Source of the DNA: Caldilineaceae bacterium
GTDB taxonomy: Bacteria > Chloroflexota > Anaerolineae > Caldilineales > Caldilineaceae
Reading direction: 5' to 3'
Assembly: GCA_022842065.1 (NCBI GenBank)
Contig: JALHQH010000014.1
Location: forward strand, 160,377-224,376
DNA: 64,000 nucleotides
Position numbers and translations under genes: made by a program. Positions within the stretch are counted from its first letter, which is position 1, and every line of letters starts with the position of its first letter. This document shows, piece after piece, positions 25,868 to 34,925 of this stretch. The notes under the pieces were generated by a model. It searched no databases. It was not told the DNA's origin and saw only the letters and a list, made by a program, of their open reading frames with translations.

Positions 25868-26215
25868 ATGATGGAAACCACGCGCACACTGGGTACGGTG
25901 GCAGTCGAGGCCACGCTAGGGGTATTAGGGGGCAAGTGGAAGCTCTTGATCTTGTGGCATCTACGCAACGAGCCGCAGCGGTATGGTGAACTGCGTCGGT
26001 TGGTTGGTAGTATCACCGAAAAGATGCTGATCCAACAGTTGCGCGAGTTGGAGCAACACGGGATTGTGACCCGCACGGTCTACCCCGAAGTACCGCCGCG
26101 GGTCGAGTATGCCTTTAGTGAATATGGCCGCAGTTTAATTCCGGTCTTGACTGTCCTTTGTCAATGGGGCGAAACTCATCTCGCTCGGCAAGGCGCATTT
26201 GAACAGCTCAGCTAG
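25868..26215 (+). CDS. HxlR family winged-helix transcriptional regulator
   Basis: 115 residues from ATG 25868. The family pattern is clear: ATLGVLGGKWKLLILWHL (helix 1), YGELRRLVGSITEKMLIQQL (recognition region) and the wing TRTVYPEVPPRVEYAFSEYG. There is no Cys in the N-terminal part, so redox sensing by the usual YodB-type cysteine is unlikely; the only Cys is in the C-terminal dimerisation helix (VLCQWGE). The frame is open to a TTG at 25850, but the ATG pair at 25868/25871 fits better. It probably controls the divergent SDR gene and itself. The nucleotidyltransferase gene follows after 9 nt. Confidence 0.9.
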   Translation: MMETTRTLGTVAVEATLGVLGGKWKLLILWHLRNEPQRYGELRRLVGSITEKMLIQQLRELEQHGIVTRTVYPEVPPRVEYAFSEYGRSLIPVLTVLCQWGETHLARQGAFEQLS

Positions 26216-26224
26216 GGTAAACCA

Positions 26225-27019
26225 ATGTCAACTTCAGCCTTTTCCCCAACCGTACAAGCGATCCTTGCCGAATTCATCCCGATCTGTCAACAACTCGCCG
26301 GTGACCAGCGCTATGCGATTGCGGTGAGCGGCTCGCTGGGCAAAGGGACATGGGACAGCCGGTCCGATGTCGACTTTCGGCTCTTTACCGATCAGCCGCT
26401 AGTCCGCTCCAGTCAAGAGCCCGCACGTTGGGTTGACTATCAGGCGGCGATCAAGCGCTGGCAGGAACGGGGCGTGAACATCGACGGCATCTGGCCGCGC
26501 ACCGTCGGCGAGATCGATGTGGCGCTGGAGAGCTGGTTACGGGGCGAGATCCAACCTGTTAATCTGGTGTGGACGATCTGGGGTTATCACATCCTGACCG
26601 ATGTCAGCAACCAATTTGTGCTCGCTGATCCCTACGGCATTATCGCGACGTGGAAAGCGCAACTCAGCAATTACCCACCCGCGCTGAAAGAGGCGATCTT
26701 AACCAAATATGCGGCTTCGCTGCGCTATTGGCGGGCTGACTATCACTACGCGCATAAAGTTGAACGGGGTGATGTGCTTTTTCTGGCTGGGATCAGCGCC
26801 AAATTGGTGCATGAGATCATGCAGATCCTCTTTGCCCTCAACGAAATCTACTACCCCGGCGACGGCTATAATCTACGCTTTGTCGAAAAATTTACGCTGG
26901 TCCCCACTGACTTTGCGGCTCGCGTGCAGACCATTCTCTACCCAACCGGGCCGGATCCCTTTACCACTCAATATGAAGCGCTGACCGCGCTGATCGATGA
27001 AGTGCTTGCGTTGGCCTAG
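26225..27019 (+). CDS. nucleotidyltransferase domain protein
   Basis: 264 residues. GSLGKGTWDSRSDVDFRLF (about 37-55) is the nucleotidyltransferase signature GS-x-DxD, with the two Asp in DVD expected to bind metal; a third acidic residue is probably in EIDVALE. The helical C-terminal half fits DUF4037-like members, which resemble aminoglycoside adenylyltransferases. It may transfer a nucleotide to a small molecule or protein. It starts 9 nt after HxlR on the same strand, so the two are likely cotranscribed. Confidence 0.78.
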   Translation: MSTSAFSPTVQAILAEFIPICQQLAGDQRYAIAVSGSLGKGTWDSRSDVDFRLFTDQPLVRSSQEPARWVDYQAAIKRWQERGVNIDGIWPRTVGEIDVALESWLRGEIQPVNLVWTIWGYHILTDVSNQFVLADPYGIIATWKAQLSNYPPALKEAILTKYAASLRYWRADYHYAHKVERGDVLFLAGISAKLVHEIMQILFALNEIYYPGDGYNLRFVEKFTLVPTDFAARVQTILYPTGPDPFTTQYEALTALIDEVLALA

Positions 27020-27046
27020 CACTAAGCACACTGTAAATTAAGTTTT

Positions 27047-27145
27047 CGCAAGTCTTGTCATTCCGAGGAGCGGCAGTTTGCGACGAGGAATCTCGATCCG
27101 GCCGATTGGAGATTCCTCACTTCGTTCGGAATGACAAGACTTGCG
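27047..27145. repeat. intergenic inverted repeat (gtcattccga type)
   Basis: Perfect 20-bp arms (27047-27066, 27126-27145) enclose a 59-nt spacer with ggaatctc and its mirror gagattcc, making a second inner stem. Repeats with the phrase ggaatgac...gaggaatctc are common in environmental bacterial genomes. It lies between the nucleotidyltransferase stop and the fucosidase start. Confidence 0.88.
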
Positions 27146-27195
27146 CTGATTTAATTTACGCTGTCCTAATCACCATCGCGTTTAGGAGGTTTATC

Positions 27196-28824
27196 ATGAA
27201 CAACGAAGCGGCAATTGACCAGTGGCGTGCGCTGCGCGTCGGCCTCTTTATTCACTGGGGACCGTCAGCCGGACGGGCCTTGCCCCAGTCCCATTCGCAC
27301 GCACGCCAGAGTGTGCTCAACCCGCATGGTAGCGTGCCGGCGGCAGTCTATGACCAGTTCTACCGGGAATTTAACCCGACAGCCTATGATCCCGATGACT
27401 GGCTACAACTAGCCTATGCAGCAGGCATGCGCTATACCGTCTTTGTCGCCAAACACCATGATGGGTTTTGTCTCTTTGACAGCGCCGCCACCGCGTACTC
27501 AATCATGGCTACCCCCTACGGCAAGGATGTTGCCGCGCTGTTCGCGGCGGCCTGTCGGCGTCAAGGGTTGGCCTTGGGTTGGCAAATTTCGCCGAAGGAT
27601 TGGAAACATCCGGACTTCAGTACATCCGACCATGCGCGCTACAACGCCTTCTATGCGGCGATCATGGCCGAATTGGCAACGAAGTATGGGCCAGTTGCGG
27701 TCATGTGGTTCGACGGGATCGATCCCGTTGGGCCCGACCAATGGCAGGACACGCCGGAACAGATCGCCACCATGTTGCGCCACCACAACCCGCAGATCGT
27801 CCTCAGCAATCACGGCGGTTGCACGCCCGATTTTATCAGCTTTGAGACAATGGTCGGGCCCTTTGATCGTGCGAATCCCTGGGAGATGTGCGAAGCGATC
27901 AACCCCAGCGGCTGGGTCTTCAACCAACCCATGCCGACCTATCCGCTGCGCAAATTGCTCCGCAACCTGATCTACACAGTCGCCCGCGATGGCAACTATC
28001 TGCTCGATGTCGGTCCCATGCCCAATGGGCAACTTTACCCGCCAGATGCCGAACGATTGGCTGAGCTTGCCGATTGGATGCACGATCATGCCGAGGGAAT
28101 CCACGGCACACGGGGCGGCCCTTACCGCGATGGGGATTGGGGCGGGGCAACCTGCAAAGGCAACAGCATCTATCTCTTTCTCACCGACCGCGTCGGCACG
28201 TACTTGGCCCTACCTGCGCTTGCCGCCGAAGTGCTTACGGTCCAGCGGCTCGACGGTGGTCCACTCGAATGGCAAGCCGACGCCACCGCATTGCGCCTGA
28301 GCCTGCCTGATCGCGCCACAACAGAACGCCCGCTCTTCGTGGGCCTAAAAGTGGAACTTGACCGGCCCGCCTTTGCCCTGCCCATCATCGATGGCCAACC
28401 CAATCTCGCCGCCACCGCCCACCTCACCCCATCCAGCATCCGCGACAATGACGACCAACGCTGGGGGCCGCAAAACCTTTTCGATAACAACGGTGCCACC
28501 ACTTGGGACAGTGCACTTACCGAGACGCTCAGCAGCCTGGACCTTGATCTGGGTCAAGTAACGCGACTGGGCAGTGCCGCCTTGGCCCAATGTGCCGTAC
28601 CCGATGGCTACAACGGCTGGTTCCATTATTGCCTCAAGGTCTGTATCAATGCCGCCGCCGACTGGCAGACCGTGATCGAAGCGCACAACTGCCTCGGCTG
28701 TCCCCCCATTCTAGAGTTTGCGCCGATTGACGCCCGCTACGTCCGGCTGGAGATCCACAAATCCGGCAAACAACAGCCGATCCAGCTTGCTGAGTTTCGC
28801 CTCTTTGCGGCGCTCGAAGAGTAG
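27196..28824 (+). CDS. alpha-L-fucosidase (GH29) with C-terminal discoidin-type domain
   Basis: 542 residues from ATG 27196, with AGGAGGT upstream; the open frame extends to 27055 but only through a repeat. GH29 features are RVGLFIHWGPSA, VFVAKHHDGFCLFDS (83-97), the nucleophile Asp in VMWFDGIDP (D173), and YLLDVGPMPNGQLYP. It cleaves alpha-L-fucosyl residues from glycans. From about residue 400 a beta-rich F5/8-type carbohydrate-binding module follows (RWGPQNLFDNNGATTWDS to the C-terminus). There is no signal peptide, so it may act inside the cell on imported oligosaccharides. It stands alone. Confidence 0.92.
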   Translation: MNNEAAIDQWRALRVGLFIHWGPSAGRALPQSHSHARQSVLNPHGSVPAAVYDQFYREFNPTAYDPDDWLQLAYAAGMRYTVFVAKHHDGFCLFDSAATAYSIMATPYGKDVAALFAAACRRQGLALGWQISPKDWKHPDFSTSDHARYNAFYAAIMAELATKYGPVAVMWFDGIDPVGPDQWQDTPEQIATMLRHHNPQIVLSNHGGCTPDFISFETMVGPFDRANPWEMCEAINPSGWVFNQPMPTYPLRKLLRNLIYTVARDGNYLLDVGPMPNGQLYPPDAERLAELADWMHDHAEGIHGTRGGPYRDGDWGGATCKGNSIYLFLTDRVGTYLALPALAAEVLTVQRLDGGPLEWQADATALRLSLPDRATTERPLFVGLKVELDRPAFALPIIDGQPNLAATAHLTPSSIRDNDDQRWGPQNLFDNNGATTWDSALTETLSSLDLDLGQVTRLGSAALAQCAVPDGYNGWFHYCLKVCINAAADWQTVIEAHNCLGCPPILEFAPIDARYVRLEIHKSGKQQPIQLAEFRLFAALEE

Positions 28825-29059
28825 CAAGCTTGATACCTTGCCGTCGCCCAGTTGGCACAGCGCGCTGAATAACGGGAGAGTAGCAAAGATCCCACGCCGA
28901 TTGTAACGCTCCCTATTGCCACCAGGTGACGCTGATGATAGGATTTTATCAACGCAGTATCAGTAGAGCGCAACGCTCGGCGGCTGAGCGCGTCGAAGCC
29001 AGAGCGCATTGCGCGCTACTGGGTATGGATCGACAGGTTGCAAGCAAGGAGATTTCAAG

Positions 29060-30118
29060 ATGCTAAATCACCCACTCAATCGCCGGCAATTGTTGCATGC
29101 CGGCATGATCAGCGGCATTGGGCTGTTGGCGGCGGCCTGCGCGTCCCCCACCGACGAAGCTTTTCCGCAAAGCAGCACCACAGCACCGCTGGCCGCTAAC
29201 CCGGCCGCGAGCACGGCGGCGACCAGCAAAGCGGTTGTCGCCGCCATCACCGACGCAGCCACACAATTTTTGGACGGGCTGACAGAGGAGCAACGCGCCA
29301 CGGCCACCTATGCCATTACTGATCCCGAATATCTGCGTTGGCACTGGACCACGACCAGCGGTTTTCCGCGCAATGGGTTGGTCTTGCGCGAGCTGGATGC
29401 CAAACAACATGAGGCCGTGCTGGCCTTGTTGCGCGCCAGCAGTTCCGAGGCCGGTTTTAAGAAATCAGTGGAGATCATGCAGTTACAGTCAGAGATCGGC
29501 GGGGATCCGAAGAATTATTTTGTCACAATTTTTGGTGCGCCCGGTGACGCCACTTGGGGCTGGCGCTTTGAAGGTCATCATATCTCGCGCCGCTATACCA
29601 TTGCCGGCGACAAACTCACCATTACCCCGTTCTTTCATGGGGTCTGGCCGACGGTCAGCGCCCTGGGCGGGGTGATCATGCAGCGGGAAGAGTGGGCGGC
29701 ACGGGAACTGGTGCGCTCGCTCGATGCTAACTTGCGCAGCCAGGTGATCTTCCAGGAACAATCGTTGACCCGCCATGTTACCTGGAACGAAAATTATGTG
29801 CAGCCATTGGAACCCGTCGGGGCACCGCTGGCTGCACTTAATAATGACCAACAGGCATTGGCCATGGAAATTATCCAGATCTGGATGGGGACACAGGCCG
29901 AAGCGGTGGCAAAAACACACCTCGATCGCATCCAAACGCACGGTCTGGAAAACATTCGTTTTGGTTGGGCCGGCGCGCTGGAAGAACGACGCCCCCACTA
30001 CTACCGGATCCAGGGACCATCGTTTCTGCTGGAATATGACAACACGCGCAACGGCAGCACGCATATTCACAGCGTCTGGCGCGTCTTTGATGAAGATTTC
30101 GGACAGGGATTGGTTTAG
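29060..30118 (+). CDS. DUF3500 domain lipoprotein with Tat-like signal
   Basis: 352 residues from ATG 29060, with AAGGAG 7 nt upstream. The N-terminus has twin Arg (NRRQLL, 8-9), a hydrophobic stretch and a lipobox LAAAC (Cys 27). The body matches DUF3500: FLDGLTEEQRATATYAI, WHWTTTSGFPRNGLVLREL and GWRFEGHHISRRYTI. DUF3500 proteins are secreted and of unknown function. The Tat-like leader suggests export in folded form. It is followed after 5 nt by a MsrQ-like heme membrane protein, so the two should work together, perhaps in electron transfer at the outer face of the membrane. Confidence 0.85.
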   Translation: MLNHPLNRRQLLHAGMISGIGLLAAACASPTDEAFPQSSTTAPLAANPAASTAATSKAVVAAITDAATQFLDGLTEEQRATATYAITDPEYLRWHWTTTSGFPRNGLVLRELDAKQHEAVLALLRASSSEAGFKKSVEIMQLQSEIGGDPKNYFVTIFGAPGDATWGWRFEGHHISRRYTIAGDKLTITPFFHGVWPTVSALGGVIMQREEWAARELVRSLDANLRSQVIFQEQSLTRHVTWNENYVQPLEPVGAPLAALNNDQQALAMEIIQIWMGTQAEAVAKTHLDRIQTHGLENIRFGWAGALEERRPHYYRIQGPSFLLEYDNTRNGSTHIHSVWRVFDEDFGQGLV

Positions 30119-30123
30119 CGAAG

Positions 30124-30708
30124 ATGCCACAGCACTGGCTTCGTCGCCTTGTTCACGGTATTGCACTGTTACTGCTGGTGTGGATGGTGGTCGATTTTCT
30201 GCTTCATTTGGAAAGTTATGCGGCCAACCGCACGTTGATGTTGCGCGCCGGGACCGTGGGCTTGCTCTTGCTCGTTGCCTCTTTTACCTGTACGCCGCTG
30301 AGTTGGGTTTTCCACTGGCCGCGCGTGGTGCAGGTGCGGCGCGCCTTGGGTTTGTACGGCTTTCTTTTTATCAGCATCCATCTGCTGGTCTATGCCTGGT
30401 TGGATAATGCCTTTATGCTTGCGCTAATGGTGCGCGACCTGGGCGAACGGCGGGCGATGAGCGTGGGGTTGCTCGCCTTTGCCCTGCTCATCCCGCTGGC
30501 CGTCACCTCGACGGCTGGCTGGCAACGGCGGCTGGGCAAAGGGTGGCGCAGGTTGCACCGGCTGATCTACCTGGCCTTGCCACTCAGCGTGCTCCATTAT
30601 CTTTGGTTGGAACGGGATTTTCACGGGGGGGCTTGGTTCTCTGCGGGGATTGTAGCGATCTTGTTGCTCTTGCGGTTGCCGGTCGTTCGCCGACAGTTGC
30701 GTCAATAG
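30124..30708 (+). CDS. MsrQ/YedZ-like heme-binding membrane protein (ferric reductase-like)
   Basis: 194 residues with six hydrophobic segments. VFHWPRVVQVRRALGLYG, FISIHLLVYAW, the RLHRLIYLALPLSVLHYLWL pair and their His residues match the heme ligands of the ferric-reductase-like transmembrane family that includes MsrQ. MsrQ passes electrons from the quinone pool or flavins to the periplasmic methionine sulfoxide reductase MsrP. No msrP is nearby; instead it is coupled (5 nt) to a DUF3500 lipoprotein. Either MsrP is elsewhere or DUF3500 is the partner. Confidence 0.85.
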   Translation: MPQHWLRRLVHGIALLLLVWMVVDFLLHLESYAANRTLMLRAGTVGLLLLVASFTCTPLSWVFHWPRVVQVRRALGLYGFLFISIHLLVYAWLDNAFMLALMVRDLGERRAMSVGLLAFALLIPLAVTSTAGWQRRLGKGWRRLHRLIYLALPLSVLHYLWLERDFHGGAWFSAGIVAILLLLRLPVVRRQLRQ

Positions 30709-30809
30709 GGTTTAATGACCAACGCCTCATCAAGCAAAATCGCCATATCGCGAACATTGGGCAGAAAACCATGCTCTTGCAGCAGGATTACCACGCAGAA
30801 TATGAATAG
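30702..30809 (-). pseudogene. probable remnant of a PIN-like toxin C-terminus
   Basis: A 35-codon open stretch without start, ending in TGA at 30702-30704 and closed upstream by TAG at 30810-30812. It contains VILLQEHGFLPNVRDMAILL then DEALVIKPY, which resembles the end of PIN/DUF3368-type toxins. It is directly downstream, on the same strand, of an antitoxin-like gene, where the toxin would be expected. It overlaps the last codons of the MsrQ-like gene on the other strand. The match is short. Confidence 0.4.
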
Positions 30810-30836
30810 CTATGGTTGAATCAGCAATCCCAGCGG

Positions 30837-31154
30837 TCATTCTTCGCTTTCCCAGATGATGCCACGTTGCTTATCTTGCTGTGTACGTAACTGTTTTACC
30901 CACTCAACAACATCCGGCATTTCAATCGCTTGCCAATCATTCGTTTCAAAGGTGTCAAGCAAAGCTAGGGTCTGCGCGCCCCAGGTTTGTGTGCTTGGCA
31001 AAATGGGCGTACTCGAAACAGTAGTCGTCAAAACTGGCTCATGCTCAAGTGCATCCGCCATCTGTTTGACAAGTTTGATTTTTTCTAGCGGCGTTAGGCG
31101 ATACGCCAACGCCAGCACATCGTCAAATTGAACAATACTTTCTGCGATCATCAA
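30837..31154 (-). CDS. small antitoxin-like protein, unknown function
   Basis: 105 residues. The N-terminal RLTPLEKIKLVKQMADALEH is like the short helical motif of antitoxins paired with PIN or other RNase toxins. The middle is Thr/Ser-rich and the end is acidic (IIWESEE). A GGAGGTGATTG sequence precedes the ATG at 31154. The expected downstream toxin appears only as a 35-codon remnant, so this may be an orphan antitoxin. Confidence 0.5.
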   Translation of the reverse strand: MMIAESIVQFDDVLALAYRLTPLEKIKLVKQMADALEHEPVLTTTVSSTPILPSTQTWGAQTLALLDTFETNDWQAIEMPDVVEWVKQLRTQQDKQRGIIWESEE

Positions 31155-31272
31155 TCACCTCCAAGTGTATGGATGTTATAATAGCACAAATAAAATTTTC
31201 AGAAAAACAGCTAACTATCCTTGGATGAAGGCATGACCCGTAAACGATTGTCTTTTCTGTATCAATCCATAC

Positions 31273-32124
31273 TTACGCTAATCCAGGTAGATTGCTTGCT
31301 TGGCGGCGAATTTGTGTTGGTGTGCAACCAGTGATCGCTTTGACGCGCCGCGAAAAGTGATAGCTGGTCTTAAAGCCACAGCGCGTCGCAACCTCTTCCA
31401 CGGTTAACCCGGTATGTTCCAATAAATCTACACCCCGTTTTACCCGCTGTTGCCACACATATTCCAGCGGTGTCTGCCCTACTTGGCGGCGGAAAAGGCG
31501 GGTTAACTGCGCCGCACTAATCGAGGCGACCTGCGTTAGGCGATGCAAGGTTAGCGTCTCGTGGAGGTGAACATAGACATAATCTTGCACGCGCACAAGC
31601 GGTGCCGCACGCAGGTGGCCTTGATTTTTCTGTGAAATTTGTTCGGCTTCGCCCACATAACACCACAGCATTTGTGCAGCAACAAGTTTCATCAGCTCTT
31701 CGGCTGTTGGCAACGGACAAGTGCGCAGCGCCAGTAGCTGATCCATCAACATGCGCAGCGACACAGAAAGGTGTAACAGTTGTGTCAAGTGGGCGAGCCG
31801 TTCTGCGACATCCTTGGCTAGATCGGGCAGCGCCAAATGCACCCAGGTATGGTGGGTTTCGCACTGTGTGGCAAAATAAAAATGTTCTTCATGACCAGGG
31901 AAGAGCAAGATAACGTGATTAGGCCCAACGGTCAACGGCACACCATCGATCAATACGGTGAGCGTGCCATGATAAACCAGGACAAGTTCATAGGTTTGCT
32001 GTCGTCGCGGGCCAAGGGTGCTGCCAGGGGGGTAGATGATTTCGCCAAAGTGAAGACTAGTCGGATTGATCAACAATTTTCTTTCCCAAAGTGCACTTGC
32101 AGTGAAAACGCTAAAAACGGGCAC
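31273..32124 (-). CDS. AraC family transcriptional regulator
   Basis: 283 residues from a GTG at 32124. The N-terminal half is a cupin-type effector domain (HFGEIIYPPGSTLGPRRQQT, VLVYHGTLTVLIDGVPLTVG, VILLFPGHEEHFYFA) that would bind a sugar. The C-terminal third has the two AraC helix-turn-helix motifs: LTQVASISAAQLTRLFRRQV and VEEVATRCGFKTSYHFSRRV, ending in TPTQIRRQ. It is divergent from the PhyH - binding protein - permease - permease genes and is the likely regulator of that uptake region. Confidence 0.92.
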   Translation of the reverse strand: MPVFSVFTASALWERKLLINPTSLHFGEIIYPPGSTLGPRRQQTYELVLVYHGTLTVLIDGVPLTVGPNHVILLFPGHEEHFYFATQCETHHTWVHLALPDLAKDVAERLAHLTQLLHLSVSLRMLMDQLLALRTCPLPTAEELMKLVAAQMLWCYVGEAEQISQKNQGHLRAAPLVRVQDYVYVHLHETLTLHRLTQVASISAAQLTRLFRRQVGQTPLEYVWQQRVKRGVDLLEHTGLTVEEVATRCGFKTSYHFSRRVKAITGCTPTQIRRQASNLPGLA

Positions 32125-32314
32125 AGTGCCGGTTGAAGGGTACGACCGTTTTTAAATAGCACTCGCTTTAAAGTGCTGCGGCTACCTGCCTAATGAGAAT
32201 TTCAGATATTATTATGCCATTTCTAGCCATTGTCAAACCCTCTGTTTGGTGATAGGATAACCGCCATTCCAAAATTCTATCCCCAAAATGCAAAGTAATC
32301 ACAAGGAGCGCACG

Positions 32315-33406
32315 ATGGCCTTTACGCCAACCGAATGTGCCGAATTCTACCAAAAACAGGGCTACTATGTCTACGAAAATGCCTTGTCCCCGGCCGAAGT
32401 CGCAGAGCTGCGCGCCGAAACCACCCGCATTTGCCAGGGCGGGGCCGGCCCGGTGCGTGGGCTGGAAGTGGGAGACGACTTAGCAGGAGAGCTTGATCCC
32501 GAAGCGCTATTGCGCCGCTATGTCTGTATTCACTTTCCCCACAAAATTTCCAACGTCATGCACAACTATCTGGGACACACGCACATGGTGGATGTGCTCA
32601 CCAGTGTGATTGGGCCGAATGTAAAGTGTATGCAATCCATGCTCTTTATTAAAGCCGCCGGCAAACCGGGCCAAGCGTGGCACCAAGACGAATATTTTAT
32701 CCCTACGCGCGACCGCTCGTTGGTCGGCGGCTGGATTGCGCTGGATGATGCCACCGTCGAAAATGGCTGCCTCTGGGTCATTCCTGGCTCGCACAAACCG
32801 GGCATTATCTGGCCCACCCACTATCAGCAGGATGCACGCTTTGATTGTGCCGAAGAAGCCTTCAGCTTTCCCTACAAAGATGAAGACGCCATTCCCGTTG
32901 AGGTCAAAGCCGGTACCATTGTCTTTTTCAACGGCTATTTGCTGCACCGTTCGCTGCCCAATCGCGCCGCCGGTGGCTTTCGGCGCGCCTTGGTCAACCA
33001 CTATATGAGTGCCGAATCGTTGCTGCCCTGGATGGCCCACCGCGCCGGCGAACCACCTGGTCGCGCCGATCATCGTGACATTGTGATGGTGGCCGGCAAA
33101 GATCCCTATGCCTTCAAGGGGCTCATCAACGTCATGGAAGCGCATGTGCGTGGTGACAAAAAGGGTGGCTGCGGCAACCAGGAGCAAAACCTCATCTCCA
33201 CGGGCATTGCCGCCTTTGAACGCAGCCAACAGCCGGCTAGTAGCGGCGAAATGGGTGGTAGCGCGATGGGTGGTAGCGCGATGGGTGGTAGCGCGATGGG
33301 TGGTAGCGCGATGGGTGGTAGCGCGATGGGTGGGCCAGTGATGACATTGCCGACCCAGAGCAAAAGTTTGACTGAGTTGTTGATGGAAGAGGACGATGAA
33401 GAATAA
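32315..33406 (+). CDS. phytanoyl-CoA dioxygenase family protein with Gly/Met-repeat tail
   Basis: 363 residues from ATG 32315, with AAGGAG upstream; an upstream ATG at 32288 is less likely. Catalytic motifs: WHQDEYF (H123, D125), NGCLWVIPGSHKPG, LLHRSLPNR (H211) and the Arg pair 223/224, so an active Fe(II)/2OG oxygenase is expected. The body ends near residue 310. A tail of five GGSAM units (about 313-342) and an acidic end (LLMEEDDEE) follow; the tail is encoded by a 15-bp tandem repeat. A second PhyH at 46328 has a similar tail. It lies first in the AraC-controlled sugar-uptake region, 120 nt before the binding-protein gene. Confidence 0.93.
   Translation: MAFTPTECAEFYQKQGYYVYENALSPAEVAELRAETTRICQGGAGPVRGLEVGDDLAGELDPEALLRRYVCIHFPHKISNVMHNYLGHTHMVDVLTSVIGPNVKCMQSMLFIKAAGKPGQAWHQDEYFIPTRDRSLVGGWIALDDATVENGCLWVIPGSHKPGIIWPTHYQQDARFDCAEEAFSFPYKDEDAIPVEVKAGTIVFFNGYLLHRSLPNRAAGGFRRALVNHYMSAESLLPWMAHRAGEPPGRADHRDIVMVAGKDPYAFKGLINVMEAHVRGDKKGGCGNQEQNLISTGIAAFERSQQPASSGEMGGSAMGGSAMGGSAMGGSAMGGSAMGGPVMTLPTQSKSLTELLMEEDDEE
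33251..33325 (+). repeat. 15-bp tandem repeat, five copies, inside the PhyH gene
   Basis: The unit atgggtggtagcgcg is repeated five times without change, then drifts to atgggtgggccagtg. It is in frame, encoding Met-Gly-Gly-Ser-Ala units. Copy number could vary by slippage. Confidence 0.97.
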
Positions 33407-33423
33407 GTTGTTCAATTATACTT

Positions 33424-33483
33424 GGCGCTGTCACAGCGTAACACTTTCTCCCAATATAAAAAGTGTTACGCTGTGACAGCGCC
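33424..33483. repeat. hairpin between PhyH and binding-protein genes
   Basis: Perfect 24-bp arms (33424-33447, 33460-33483) with a 12-nt loop, 17 nt after the PhyH stop and 43 nt before the next start. It could attenuate transcription between the two genes or protect mRNA ends. The sequence is not shared with other hairpins here. Confidence 0.9.
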
Positions 33484-33526
33484 GGTACAAATGTTGTTCA
33501 ATAAAAAAGCAAACCTGGAGGAAACT

Positions 33527-34921
33527 ATGATCCAAGAGTTATCACGAAGTTCGCTAAATCGCCGGGCCTTTCTTAAAGCTAGTGCCTTTGTATTGAGCGG
33601 GGCCGCTTTAGCCGCCTGTGCGCCTGCTGCACCCGCTGGGCAAACCGACGCTGGTGGTGGGCAGGCAGCTGCTGCACCGAGCGAATTGCGCCTTTCCGCC
33701 TGGGGCGATGTGCAAGATGCAACGGTCTATGAAGCTGTGCTCAAGGCGTGGCAGGCGCAGCAGAGCGACTTTACGGCGACGCTAGAGCAATATCCGGGCG
33801 GTTATTATGAGAAAATGCAAGCCAACTTTGCCGCCGGCACGCCCGCCGATGTGCTCTATTATCAAGGGTGGATGTGGCAGCCCTATGCCCAAGATAAGGT
33901 GATCGTGTCGCTGGATGACTACATTCAAAAAGATAGCGCGACGGCCCAGTTCCCCGCAGGTGAAAATTACAAGAACACCACCACATTAGATGGCAAAACC
34001 TATATGTCGCCAACCGACACGGGGTCGCTGGCGATCTTTTACAACAAAGACATCTTTGACAAAAAGGGCGTTGCCTATCCCAAACCAGGCTGGACCTGGG
34101 AAGAGTTCCAAACGACCGTCGAGACCCTCTCCTTTGATGAAGGTGACACCCACTACTATGGTTGGGCGCAGGCCGGCGGTTGGAATGGGGCTTATGGTCG
34201 CTGCACCGCCTTTATGCGGCGCAACGGTCATGTGGAGTGGGATCAGGTGATCGAACCCAAAAAGGCCGATTGGGATCATGAAGATGTGGCCTCGGCGCTG
34301 CAATTTATGATCTACGATGCCATTAAAAACCAATGGTCACCCAGCCCGGATGTGATTGCTGGTGGCGGTGTAGGGGTCAACACGGGGCGGGTGGCGATGG
34401 TCTTTGAAGGCCCCTGGTATCTGCCCCAAATGTGGGGGGAATTGGCGATCAACCCGGAAAAGGGCATTAATTTTGATGTTGCGGAGCCACCCGTGGGCAG
34501 CACGGGCGAGAACCTGACCTTTGGCCACGTTCATGGCCACAGCATCACCGAAGCGTCGCAGAACAAGGACGGCAGCTGGGATCTGATCAAGTTTATTGTC
34601 AGCGATGCAGGCCAACAGCTCATTGCCGAGGGTGGTCGCATGTGCGGTGCACCCGACAACATTGATAAAATTTGGGGACCAATCGCCTCGAAGGCCTACA
34701 ACTTCACCAACACCCAAGCCTTCTCCAACGGTATGCGTGCCGGTGCCACCTCGCTGATCATGGGCAAAGGTTCGCCGATTGGGGCCTATGGTGGTGGCCC
34801 CATCACCACCCTGTGGGACAAGTTGCTGGGTACACAAGAAACCGCCGCCGAAGCACTGAAGATTGCCAACCCTGAGATTCAGGCCATTCTGGATCAGTAT
34901 TGGCAGGATAAAGGGGCGTAG
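33527..34921 (+). CDS. extracellular sugar-binding lipoprotein with twin-Arg leader
   Basis: 464 residues from ATG 33527, with CTGGAGGAAACT just before it; the open frame extends to 33422 only through the hairpin. The leader has NRRAFLKASAF and a lipobox ALAAC (Cys 31), so export may be by Tat. The body fits family-1 solute-binding proteins: GGYYEKMQANFAAGTPADVLYY, YMSPTDTGSLAIFYNKDIFDK and the YPKPGWTWEEF segment, with a late Trp-rich region. It supplies the two permeases that follow. The ligand is unknown. Confidence 0.92.
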   Translation: MIQELSRSSLNRRAFLKASAFVLSGAALAACAPAAPAGQTDAGGGQAAAAPSELRLSAWGDVQDATVYEAVLKAWQAQQSDFTATLEQYPGGYYEKMQANFAAGTPADVLYYQGWMWQPYAQDKVIVSLDDYIQKDSATAQFPAGENYKNTTTLDGKTYMSPTDTGSLAIFYNKDIFDKKGVAYPKPGWTWEEFQTTVETLSFDEGDTHYYGWAQAGGWNGAYGRCTAFMRRNGHVEWDQVIEPKKADWDHEDVASALQFMIYDAIKNQWSPSPDVIAGGGVGVNTGRVAMVFEGPWYLPQMWGELAINPEKGINFDVAEPPVGSTGENLTFGHVHGHSITEASQNKDGSWDLIKFIVSDAGQQLIAEGGRMCGAPDNIDKIWGPIASKAYNFTNTQAFSNGMRAGATSLIMGKGSPIGAYGGGPITTLWDKLLGTQETAAEALKIANPEIQAILDQYWQDKGA

Positions 34922-34925
34922 GAAG

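Noticed and set aside
32507..33415. 302-codon antisense frame opposite PhyH
   Set aside because: Its repetitive Thr-His-Arg-Ala start is the complement of the Gly/Met repeat; the PhyH reading has all catalytic motifs.
33422..33526. N-terminal extension of the binding-protein gene
   Set aside because: The extension only translates a hairpin; the ATG at 33527 has a strong ribosome-binding site and a lipoprotein leader.
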